Shown: one piece after another, positions 1 to 5,722 of the stretch | Numbering within the stretch: the first letter of the stretch is position 1 | Layout: every line of letters starts with the position of its first letter | Origin: Planctomycetota bacterium | GTDB taxonomy: Bacteria; Planctomycetota; Phycisphaerae; Phycisphaerales; SM1A02 | Length of the DNA: 5,722 nt | Assembly (NCBI GenBank): GCA_027295365.1 | Contig: JAPULD010000037.1 | Location: 1-5,722, forward strand | Reading direction: 5' to 3' | Position numbers and translations under genes: made by a program | Notes under the pieces: model-generated | The model's database searches: none | What the model saw: the letters and a program-made list of their open reading frames with translations, nothing else | Told to the model about the DNA's origin: nothing

Positions 1-1262
1 CGTTCACTTCGCACGAGCTCACGTATTACATACTCAATCTTCCCAGCAACAAGTTCGAGTTGTGGGCCTGGATGGAATCCGATCGCCTTCTCGACAGCGT
101 GTTTCGGGAGTTTTATGCCGAACGCGATGTGGTTCATGAAGAGCGGCGTCTGAACGTCGAGTCCACGCCGACCGGCATTTTCCAGGAACAGTTCGACGCG
201 ATGTTCTGGCAATCCTCCCCTTATTCCTGGCCCGTGATTGGCTGGCCCAGCGACCTGAACAGCTACACCCTTGAGCAGGCGAAGACGTATTTCGACATCT
301 ACTACCAGCCCGGCAATCTCGTGGGCGTGATCGTGGGAGACTTCGATCCTCAAAAGATCAAACCCATCATCCAGCGCTACTTCAGCCGCCTGAAACCTGG
401 CGATCAACCCGTGCCCCCCGTGGTCACGACGGAAATGCCCCAACTCGCGGAGAAGCGCATGGTCGCGGATTGCAACTGCCAGCCCCAAGTGGAGGTGCGA
501 TACCACACCGTTCCGTTTGGACACCAGGACAGTTTTGCGCTGGAGATGTTGGCTGAACTCCTGAATGGCCGCACGGGCCGGCTTTACAAGTCCCTCGTGG
601 AGGAGCTGGATATCGCCAGCAATGTCTCGTCCTCGGCCGGCGGTTTTGGCGCACCCGCAAAATACGCAGGGCAATTCTCCTTCACCGCCGAGGTCAAGGG
701 GAACGCCGATCCCCTTGATCTTGAGGAAGCCTGGTATCGGGAACTGGAGAAGCTCCAGCAACAACCGATCGACGAGTACGAGTTGCAGAAGGTGAAGAAC
801 CGCGTCGCCGTCGATGCCTTCCGGAGTTTGCAGGACAACTTCTTCCTGATGATCCAGCTTGGCGTATACGAATCGATGGGGGGCTGGGAGCAGATCAATA
901 CGAGGCCAGGGCGGCTTGAGGAGGTCACGGCCCAAGACATCCAAAGGGTGGCCAACACGTATTTCTCACCCACCAACCGAAGCGTCGGCGTGTACCGACG
1001 AAAATACATAACCGTGGACGCGGAACCCGCCTTGATGGCCTTGCATCCCATGCAGCGTGATCAGGCGGTGGCGTTACTGGAACGGATGAAGGCATATCCT
1101 CTCGACAGTCTCATCCGCGCAAGAGCACAACTTGAGGATCGGATGTCTCAGGTCCCCCCTGCTGATCGAGAGGCGGTGATTCCAATGTTTCGTTATCTCC
1201 TGAAGAAGGTTGATGAGCGAATCGCCACGCTTTCCGACACGAAGGACGGTTCGCAACCATGA
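1..1262 (+). CDS. M16 family zinc metallopeptidase, zinc-binding subunit (5' partial)
   Basis: The reading frame is open from base 3, so the gene begins upstream; the TTG at 60 is an internal leucine codon, not a start. About 419 codons are visible. Residues are numbered here from the codon at 60. The segment ERDVVHEERR (21-30) is the M16 region seven residues into which the third zinc ligand falls, predicted as E28 (141-143). The HxxEH motif should lie some 75 residues earlier, outside the window. The YYQPGNLVGVIVGDFD stretch (81-96) is the typical end of the first M16 domain, followed by an M16 C-terminal domain to about 315 and a charged, probably helical tail to 400. In that second domain the usual substrate-binding Arg/Tyr pair (R-x6-Y) is missing: V180 and S187 occupy the positions. 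It overlaps the next gene by ATGA, suggesting translational coupling and a heterodimer with it. Cellular location is inferred as periplasmic from the partner's signal peptide. The family call is strong; the substrate is unknown. Confidence 0.9.
   Translation, partial: FTSHELTYYILNLPSNKFELWAWMESDRLLDSVFREFYAERDVVHEERRLNVESTPTGIFQEQFDAMFWQSSPYSWPVIGWPSDLNSYTLEQAKTYFDIYYQPGNLVGVIVGDFDPQKIKPIIQRYFSRLKPGDQPVPPVVTTEMPQLAEKRMVADCNCQPQVEVRYHTVPFGHQDSFALEMLAELLNGRTGRLYKSLVEELDIASNVSSSAGGFGAPAKYAGQFSFTAEVKGNADPLDLEEAWYRELEKLQQQPIDEYELQKVKNRVAVDAFRSLQDNFFLMIQLGVYESMGGWEQINTRPGRLEEVTAQDIQRVANTYFSPTNRSVGVYRRKYITVDAEPALMALHPMQRDQAVALLERMKAYPLDSLIRARAQLEDRMSQVPPADREAVIPMFRYLLKKVDERIATLSDTKDGSQP
1242..1262 (+). 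promoter_or_regulatory. Translational coupling junction between the two M16 genes
   Basis: The ATG of the second gene (1259-1261) overlaps the TGA of the first (1260-1262) as ATGA. An AAGGA lies at 1242-1246, 12 bases before the ATG, which is longer than the ideal spacing. The arrangement suggests that ribosomes ending the first gene restart on the second, giving matched amounts of the two subunits. The overlap is seen directly; the coupling is inferred. Confidence 0.6.
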
Positions 1263-2773
1263 GATTGAATTCAAAGAATTCCCGCCCGCTGGCGTCCTCG
1301 CCTCGGCTCGTTCTACTGCTGATGTTCCTCGGGACATCAACCATGAACGCCCAGGACATTCCCGATCGTCCCGAACAACTTGAGTTCGCCACCCTCGACT
1401 TCCAGCCCCCCGAAACCTCGGCTTTCCGTCACGTCCTGTCCAACGGGGTTCCGGTCTATCTCGCCCCGAGCCACGAACTGCCTCTCGTGAACATCGTCTT
1501 TACGTTCAAGGGGGGTGAATACCTCGACCCGGCCGGGCTGCTTGGCATGGCCCATACCACCGGAGACATGATCAGACGTGGCGGCACCCGATCCATCAGT
1601 GCCGAGGACATGGACGAGCGACTTGATTTTCTCGCTTCGGACGTGTCGGTCCGTGTTGGCACGACTTCAAGTATGGCGAGTCTCAATTGCCTGCATGGCA
1701 ATCTCGACGAAAGCCTGGTGTTGTTTCTGGACATGCTGAAGCATCCCGGCTTCCAGGCCAATCGGCTGGACACCTACATCGGCGAGCTCATCGAAGGCAT
1801 GGCCCAACGTAATGACTTTCCTGAAGCGATCCTCGCGCGGGAATGGGACGCCCTGTTGTATGGGCCTGATCATTTCGAGGCCCGACATCCCACGCGTTCC
1901 ATGCTCCAGGCCCTCACCATCCAGAATCTTCGGAGCATGCATGGCATCATCTTCAATCCAGGCAACCTCATCATCGCCGTCAACGGTGATTTCGAGCCCC
2001 AAGCCATGCTCGATCGCCTTGAAGAGGCGATGGCAGACTGGGAAAGCCGCCCTCGAGTCGATGATCCGCCTGCGCCACAGCATGAACTCAAGCCCGGTGT
2101 GTACCACGTCGAGCATGAAATCCCCCAGGGGAAGGTGTATATCGGATCAAGGGGCCTGACCCGGAACGATCCCGACTTCATCCCCATGCTGATCGCCAAC
2201 GACATCCTGGGGGGCGGAGCCTTCACCAGTCGCATCACGGGTCGAGTGCGAGATGACGAGGGACTGGCCTATTCCGCCAATTCACGACTCATACCCCGCA
2301 TCAACTATCCGGGAGAATTCCGCGCCTCATTCCAGTCGAAGAACCGAACCGTGCCGCTCGCGATCAAGATCATTCTCGAGGAGATCGGGAAGATGAGGGA
2401 TCAACCCGTGAGTCCCGTGGAATTGGAGACCGCAAAGAATGCGTTCATCGAATCATTTCCCAGAAGGTTTCAATCCAAGGCGGGCACGCTGGCTTTGTTC
2501 GTCGATGATGAATTGACGGGTCGTGAACCGGGCTATTGGCGACAATTTCGAGACCGGATCCGAAACGTGACGCTCGATGAGGTTCAGCGCGTCATGAGAG
2601 ACCATCTCGATCCGTCCACGATGGCGATCCTCGTGGTCGGCCCCTGGGCGAACATCGGCCCGGGCGATCTGGAAGGCCGTGCTTCCATGGAGGAATTCTT
2701 CGATGGACGCGTCACCGCGATACCCATGAAAGATCCGTTCACGTTGCAGCCGATTGCCCAGCCACCCAATTGA
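1259..2773 (+). CDS. M16 family peptidase-like protein, partner subunit lacking the zinc motif
   Basis: This 504-residue protein has a signal-peptide-like start: basic residues to R16, a hydrophobic core about 17-29 (LVLLLMFLGTSTM) and a possible cleavage after A31 (MNA-QD), so it is probably exported. An N-terminal M16 domain spans about 55-240 and a C-terminal one about 255-460. Where active members read HxxEH, this one reads HTTGD (99-103, bases 1553-1567): the catalytic Glu and the second His are gone, so it cannot bind zinc in the normal way. The Arg/Tyr pair that holds the substrate backbone is intact as R331 and Y338 within VRDDEGLAY (bases 2249-2272), after the glycine-rich GGGAFTSR. 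This is the reverse of the upstream protein. Known bacterial M16B heterodimers divide the active site in this way, so I infer that the two form one peptidase. The ATG at 1259 overlaps the upstream stop; AAGGA at 1242-1246 is a possible, rather distant, ribosome site. The substrate is unknown. Confidence 0.92.
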   Translation: MRLNSKNSRPLASSPRLVLLLMFLGTSTMNAQDIPDRPEQLEFATLDFQPPETSAFRHVLSNGVPVYLAPSHELPLVNIVFTFKGGEYLDPAGLLGMAHTTGDMIRRGGTRSISAEDMDERLDFLASDVSVRVGTTSSMASLNCLHGNLDESLVLFLDMLKHPGFQANRLDTYIGELIEGMAQRNDFPEAILAREWDALLYGPDHFEARHPTRSMLQALTIQNLRSMHGIIFNPGNLIIAVNGDFEPQAMLDRLEEAMADWESRPRVDDPPAPQHELKPGVYHVEHEIPQGKVYIGSRGLTRNDPDFIPMLIANDILGGGAFTSRITGRVRDDEGLAYSANSRLIPRINYPGEFRASFQSKNRTVPLAIKIILEEIGKMRDQPVSPVELETAKNAFIESFPRRFQSKAGTLALFVDDELTGREPGYWRQFRDRIRNVTLDEVQRVMRDHLDPSTMAILVVGPWANIGPGDLEGRASMEEFFDGRVTAIPMKDPFTLQPIAQPPN

Positions 2774-2789
2774 GCGCTCAGGCCCAAGG

Positions 2790-2813
2790 CTCGAAATGTG
2801 CATATATTTCGAG
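2790..2813. repeat. Perfect 8-bp inverted repeat after the M16 pair
   Basis: CTCGAAAT (2790-2797) and ATTTCGAG (2806-2813) are exact reverse complements separated by 8 bases that are themselves partly self-complementary. It begins 16 bases after the M16 stop codon and ends 52 bases before the methyltransferase ATG. As RNA it could form a modest hairpin, but its stem is AT-rich and no T-run follows, so it is not a classic intrinsic terminator. As DNA it resembles a dimeric-repressor operator upstream of the next gene. The symmetry is certain; the function is not. Confidence 0.5.
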
Positions 2814-2851
2814 ATGAAGCCATGAATGACATCCTGGCGACCCGACATCGC

Positions 2852-2857
2852 TACACT
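2852..2857 (+). promoter_or_regulatory. Putative -10 box (TACACT) for the methyltransferase gene
   Basis: TACACT matches TATAAT at four of six bases and ends 8 bases before the ATG at 2866. Transcription from it would start at or within a base or two of the ATG, giving a leaderless or nearly leaderless mRNA. This agrees with the absence of any Shine-Dalgarno sequence. The best -35-like hexamer, ATGACA at 2826-2831, is 20 bases away, longer than the usual 17, so -35 support is weak. The same layout recurs before the gene at 3775. Confidence 0.42.
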
Positions 2858-2865
2858 CCTTCGCC

Positions 2866-3729
2866 ATGACAGCAACCGCCACCAAGATGCCGAAAAACAA
2901 GAAGAAGAAAAAGAAGAACAAGAGTCTCCGGAAGGGATGGAGGACAGCCAGTACCAGCGATATTCACGAGCTGTACGAACTGTCCGTCCAGGAACCGGAA
3001 GCCGAAGTCGATCTCACTGATCAAGTCTGGGAAGAGCAGCGCGGTCGTCTCGCTACGTCGATTCGCGAGGACTTCTGCGGCACGGCCATCGCTTCCATGT
3101 CTTGGGTCAAGCGAAGACGTGCGAACACCGCCATCGCGGTGGATCTCAGCGCCGAAGTGATGGACTGGGGAAAGAAGAAGGTCGCCGAACGACTGAACGC
3201 CAGTCAGGCCAAGCAGCTCACCTTCGTCCAGGACAACGTGCTGACGGTGGAGACCGAACCCGTCGACAGCGTTCTGGCCATGAATTTCAGCTATTTTCTC
3301 TTCCGTACTCGGAAAGAGCTGAAGCATTACTTCACCCGGGTTCATCACGCACTGAAAGACGATGGCCTGTTCCTGCTTGATGCCTACGGGGGCTCTGATT
3401 CATTCCTCGAAATGGAGGAAGATCGTGACCTCGACGGATTCACCTACATTTGGGACCAGGCGTACTACAACCCCATCAGTGGGGACGTCACTAACCACAT
3501 CCATTTTAAATTCCCGGACGGGACTCGCATCGACAAGGCCTTCAGCTACCACTGGCGACTCTGGACGCTACCCGAGATCCAGGAACTGCTGAAGGAAGCT
3601 GGCTTCCGAACCGTGCATGTGTACTGGGAAGGCACGGACGAAGATGGCGAAGGCGACAACGAATGGACCATCTCCACGCGTGGCGAGGCCTGCGAAGGAT
3701 GGATCGCCTATATCGTGGCCGGCAAGTGA
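2866..3729 (+). CDS. Class I SAM-dependent methyltransferase, substrate unknown
   Basis: The 287-residue protein has a Rossmann-type methyltransferase fold. An unusual motif I reads REDFCGTA (67-74) in place of the common DxGxGxG. The acidic end of strand 2 is D93 in AVDLS and should bind the SAM ribose. D123 in VQDNVLTV fits the adenine-binding region, VDSVLAMNFSY (133-143) is motif IV, and LKDDGLFLLDAYGG (163-176) the following strand. The C-terminal half is rich in aromatic residues (FTYIWDQAYYNP, YHWRLWTLPEI, VYWEG) and probably forms the substrate pocket. I recognise the overall pattern as a bacterial family without an assigned substrate, so I give no gene name. Residues 8-23 are very basic, with six consecutive lysines, ahead of the conserved part that starts near DIHELYELS (32-40). 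The ATG at 2866 has no ribosome site but sits 8 bases after a -10-like box; M8 (2887) is an alternative start, also without a ribosome site. It is separated from the M16 pair by 92 bases and shows no functional link to it. Confidence 0.88.
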   Translation: MTATATKMPKNKKKKKKNKSLRKGWRTASTSDIHELYELSVQEPEAEVDLTDQVWEEQRGRLATSIREDFCGTAIASMSWVKRRRANTAIAVDLSAEVMDWGKKKVAERLNASQAKQLTFVQDNVLTVETEPVDSVLAMNFSYFLFRTRKELKHYFTRVHHALKDDGLFLLDAYGGSDSFLEMEEDRDLDGFTYIWDQAYYNPISGDVTNHIHFKFPDGTRIDKAFSYHWRLWTLPEIQELLKEAGFRTVHVYWEGTDEDGEGDNEWTISTRGEACEGWIAYIVAGK

Positions 3730-3761
3730 TCGCTCACAACCACGCCCCCCATCGGGCGGGC

Positions 3762-3767
3762 TACAAT
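3762..3767 (+). promoter_or_regulatory. Putative -10 box (TACAAT) for the polyprenyl synthase gene
   Basis: TACAAT matches the -10 consensus at five of six bases and ends 7 bases before the ATG at 3775, so the expected transcription start falls on or beside the start codon. The 7 bases between are C-rich and contain no Shine-Dalgarno sequence. No good -35 hexamer appears at 16-18 bases; CTCACA (3733-3738) is 23 bases away and too far. A leaderless transcript starting between the two genes is the simplest reading. Confidence 0.5.
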
Positions 3768-3774
3768 CTGCCCC

Positions 3775-4779
3775 ATGACAGGAATGCTTGATCTGGCCGA
3801 TGTTCATTCGCCCCTGGCGACGCTCCTTGAGCAACAACTCGAACGGATCGCGATCGTATTTGAACGCCAACTGGCGAGCGACCTTTCGGCCGTCAATGCC
3901 CTGTGTCTTCACGTGGAGCAGTATCGAGGCAAGATGCTCAGGCCAGCCCTGGTGCTGTTGAGTGGTCTCGCCGGGGCAGATGATTCCACCGAGGAATCGA
4001 CCCTGACGGAGAAGCATCGCATCATTGCCGCCGTGGTCGAGATGATCCACATGGCCACGCTCGTGCATGACGATGTGCTCGATGAGGCGGATATCCGCCG
4101 TCGGGGGGCCACGGTGAACCGGATGTGGGACAACGAGACCGCCGTCATGCTGGGCGACTATCTCATTTCCAATGCCTTTCATCTCTGTTCGACGGCTTTC
4201 GATCCCTCGATCAACCTTGCCCTGGGCCAAGTGACCAACACGTTGTGCGAAGGTGAGCTCATCCAACTGCACCATCGCGAGGATTGCGGGCTCGATGAAG
4301 CGACGTATCTGGAGATTGTTCGACGCAAGACGGCCTCGCTCATCGCCGAATGTTGCCGTCTCGGCGCCATGATCTCCGGTGCCGATCCTCACGTCAGCAA
4401 GGCCCTGCACCGGTTCGGGGAATCGCTTGGAATCGCATTCCAGATTCAGGACGATCTCCTGGACCTGATCGGCGAGGAACGCATCGTCGGTAAATCGCTC
4501 GGACGTGACCTGGAGAAGGGAAAGATCACCCTTCCCATCATTTTTTACCTTCAGAATGCCACACAAGCCGAACGGGGGCTGGGCCTGAAGCTGATTGCCC
4601 AGACCGATGCCGATGCGCTGCACACTCGACTTCTCGACAGCGGCGCCGTCGAACAGGCGGGGCGTGTGGCCCTGGACCTCGTGGATCAGGCCAAGGATGA
4701 ATTGTCGGTATTGCAAAGCGGTCCGGCCCGCGACCTGCTGATGTCCATGGCCGACGCGGTCATCACCCGGAACCGTTGA
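3775..4779 (+). CDS. Trans-polyprenyl diphosphate synthase (long-chain, probably quinone side chain)
   Basis: The protein condenses isopentenyl diphosphate units onto an allylic diphosphate to make an all-trans polyprenyl chain. All family hallmarks are visible in 334 residues, the normal length: GKMLRP (52-57) for substrate diphosphate binding, the first aspartate-rich motif DDVLD (99-103, bases 4069-4083) followed by RRR (108-110), GD at 127-128, K185-T186, and the second motif QIQDDLLD (223-230) followed by GKSLGRDLEKGK (239-250). Residues four and five before the first motif, T95 and A94, are small, as in octaprenyl synthase IspB, so the product should be longer than C20. I infer a hepta- or octaprenyl-type side chain for menaquinone or ubiquinone; exact length cannot be read. 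The enzyme is cytosolic. The ATG at 3775 has no ribosome site but lies 7 bases after a TACAAT box; the ATG at 3784 is a less likely alternative. It ends 10 bases before the convergent cyclase gene. Confidence 0.93.
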   Translation: MTGMLDLADVHSPLATLLEQQLERIAIVFERQLASDLSAVNALCLHVEQYRGKMLRPALVLLSGLAGADDSTEESTLTEKHRIIAAVVEMIHMATLVHDDVLDEADIRRRGATVNRMWDNETAVMLGDYLISNAFHLCSTAFDPSINLALGQVTNTLCEGELIQLHHREDCGLDEATYLEIVRRKTASLIAECCRLGAMISGADPHVSKALHRFGESLGIAFQIQDDLLDLIGEERIVGKSLGRDLEKGKITLPIIFYLQNATQAERGLGLKLIAQTDADALHTRLLDSGAVEQAGRVALDLVDQAKDELSVLQSGPARDLLMSMADAVITRNR

Positions 4780-4789
4780 TGTTTCCCAC

Positions 4790-5707
4790 TCAGGCGGTGG
4801 CCCGCTTCTCCACGTCTTCACCATGCAGTCCAGAACAGCAGACGTGGTCGCGCCCATTCTCCTTGGCCCGGTAGAGTGCCTCGTCCGCCATCGCGATCAT
4901 CTGCTCGGCGGACCGCTCGCTGCACGTGGCGAGATGGCTGAGCCCGAAAGACGCCGTCACCTTGAGTTTCGGATGCTCCGACCAAAGGTGGTCACGTAGT
5001 TGCACCCGCAACCGATCGGCCAGAGACATGGATTCATCCAACGTCGTCTGGGGGAGGATGATCATGAACTCCTCACCCCCGAATCGGCAGGCAATATCGC
5101 TGGCGCGCTGACTGTTCAGCATGTCGGCGAAGACTTCCAGCACATGATCGCCATAAGGATGCCCGTAGGAATCGTTGATTGACTTGAAACAATCAAGATC
5201 GCACATGATCAGAGAGAGGGGCGTGCGATGTCGGCTGGCCTCCGCGATCTCCTGCCGAAGTCGCAAATCAAAATGCGAGCGGTTCCAGAGACCGGTCTGG
5301 CCATCGATCTGAGCCCGTTGGGCGAGCATGAGGAACATCTGACGCAGACACACCGCCGATCGCACCCGGGCTCTCAGTTCACTGACGTCGAATGGCTTGG
5401 TGACAAAGTCCATCGCGCCCAGATCAAAACAGCGAATCTTCTCGTCGGTGCTGCACGAACCCGAGATGACGATGACGGGGATGCCAGAGGTTTCCGAATT
5501 GCTCTTGAGCTGGGAGAGCAGCTGAAATCCATCACGCTCCGGCATCTTGATTTCCAGGAGGATGACCTCGGGTAGTAACCGATGGGCCATTTCCAGGCCC
5601 TCCTCCATCGTCATGGCATTGTGGATTTCCAGATGATCGCAGCGCAATCGAGCCTTGAGCAATCGATGAATCAATTCCGATTCGTCGATCGCCAGCAAGC
5701 GGGGCAC
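4790..5707 (-). CDS. REC-GGDEF diguanylate cyclase with Glu at the phosphoacceptor position
   Basis: The 305-residue cytosolic protein makes cyclic di-GMP from two GTP. A receiver domain (about 1-120) has acidic D8-E9, S82 and K104 (FVTKPFD) in the right places, but the phosphoacceptor Asp is E52 in LLEIKMP (codon GAA, 5552-5554). A linker helix (about 112-134) leads to the GGDEF domain, which opens with DGQTGLWNR (135-143). DLDCFKSIND (170-179) supplies the metal-binding Asp and substrate Asn, and GGEEF (210-214, bases 5066-5080) is a full active-site motif. R201-x-x-D204 sits five residues before it, an intact inhibitory I-site, so feedback by c-di-GMP is expected. TASFGL and ADEALYRAKENGRD finish the domain. 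The start is taken as GTG at 5707, because the first REC strand follows at once. The frame stays open for the 15 upstream bases available, so an earlier start outside the window is possible. No ribosome site is visible. It converges on the prenyl synthase gene with no terminator between. Confidence 0.92.
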   Translation of the reverse strand: MPRLLAIDESELIHRLLKARLRCDHLEIHNAMTMEEGLEMAHRLLPEVILLEIKMPERDGFQLLSQLKSNSETSGIPVIVISGSCSTDEKIRCFDLGAMDFVTKPFDVSELRARVRSAVCLRQMFLMLAQRAQIDGQTGLWNRSHFDLRLRQEIAEASRHRTPLSLIMCDLDCFKSINDSYGHPYGDHVLEVFADMLNSQRASDIACRFGGEEFMIILPQTTLDESMSLADRLRVQLRDHLWSEHPKLKVTASFGLSHLATCSERSAEQMIAMADEALYRAKENGRDHVCCSGLHGEDVEKRATA

Positions 5708-5722
5708 TCGATGTGTTGTGCA

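Noticed and set aside
60..62. TTG at 60 as the true start of the first M16 gene
   Set aside because: The frame is open upstream to base 3 and the residues there (including HELTYYILNLPSNK) fit the M16 fold, so the gene continues beyond the window.
584..1051. A 155-codon minus-strand frame opposite the first M16 gene
   Set aside because: Its translation has no domain or secretion pattern and the plus-strand M16 reading is unambiguous; it is a shadow frame.
2851..3348. A 165-codon minus-strand frame opposite the methyltransferase
   Set aside because: No family resemblance, and it covers the methyltransferase SAM-binding motifs and start site; a shadow frame.
3743..3758. CGCCC...GGGCG inverted repeat after the methyltransferase as a terminator
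   Set aside because: The stem is only 5 bp, there is no T-run, and it falls in the predicted promoter of the next gene. It is likely a chance pairing of C and G runs.
3568..4857. A long open frame of 429 codons on the minus strand, antisense to the prenyl synthase
   Set aside because: It lies wholly opposite a gene with every hallmark of its family. Its translation shows no recognisable domain, and it also overlaps the end of the cyclase gene. Long antisense frames are common in GC-rich coding DNA.
5228..5575. A 115-codon plus-strand frame opposite the cyclase
   Set aside because: It is antisense to a clear REC-GGDEF gene and its translation shows no motif.
5708..5722. A -10 box or ribosome site for the cyclase gene
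   Set aside because: Only 15 bases upstream are available; they contain no purine-rich ribosome site and no convincing TANNNT hexamer at the spacing seen for the other two genes.

Overview
The window holds five protein-coding genes packed tightly with almost no spare DNA. They come from a moderately GC-rich bacterium. No RNA gene, mobile element, CRISPR array or marker gene is present, so taxonomy is inference only. Three things recall Planctomycetota, perhaps Phycisphaerae-like: the type of SAM methyltransferase, the wording of the REC-GGDEF protein, and genes that start a few bases after a -10-like hexamer without a Shine-Dalgarno sequence. I hold this at about even odds.

Layout. Bases 1-1262 (+) are the 3' part of an M16 zinc metallopeptidase gene whose start and HxxEH motif lie upstream of the window. 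Bases 1259-2773 (+) are a second M16 gene, coupled to the first by an ATGA overlap. The two proteins look like complementary halves of one enzyme. The first keeps the third zinc-ligand region but has lost the substrate-binding Arg/Tyr pair. The second has lost the zinc motif (HTTGD instead of HxxEH) but keeps the Arg/Tyr pair. A 92-base gap follows, with a perfect 8-bp inverted repeat and a TACACT box. Bases 2866-3729 (+) encode a class I SAM-dependent methyltransferase of unknown substrate with a lysine-rich N-terminal tail. A 45-base gap with a TACAAT box separates it from 3775-4779 (+), a trans-polyprenyl diphosphate synthase, probably the long-chain enzyme that makes a quinone side chain. 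Ten bases further on, converging from the minus strand, 5707-4790 encodes a REC-GGDEF diguanylate cyclase whose phosphoacceptor aspartate is replaced by glutamate.

How they work together. Only the two M16 genes form a clear functional unit, probably an envelope heterodimeric peptidase. The methyltransferase, the prenyl synthase and the cyclase look like independent housekeeping or signalling genes, each probably with its own promoter. I do not see a new multi-gene system here. The points most worth a second look are the split M16 active site, the Asp-to-Glu change in the receiver domain, and the apparent leaderless starts.
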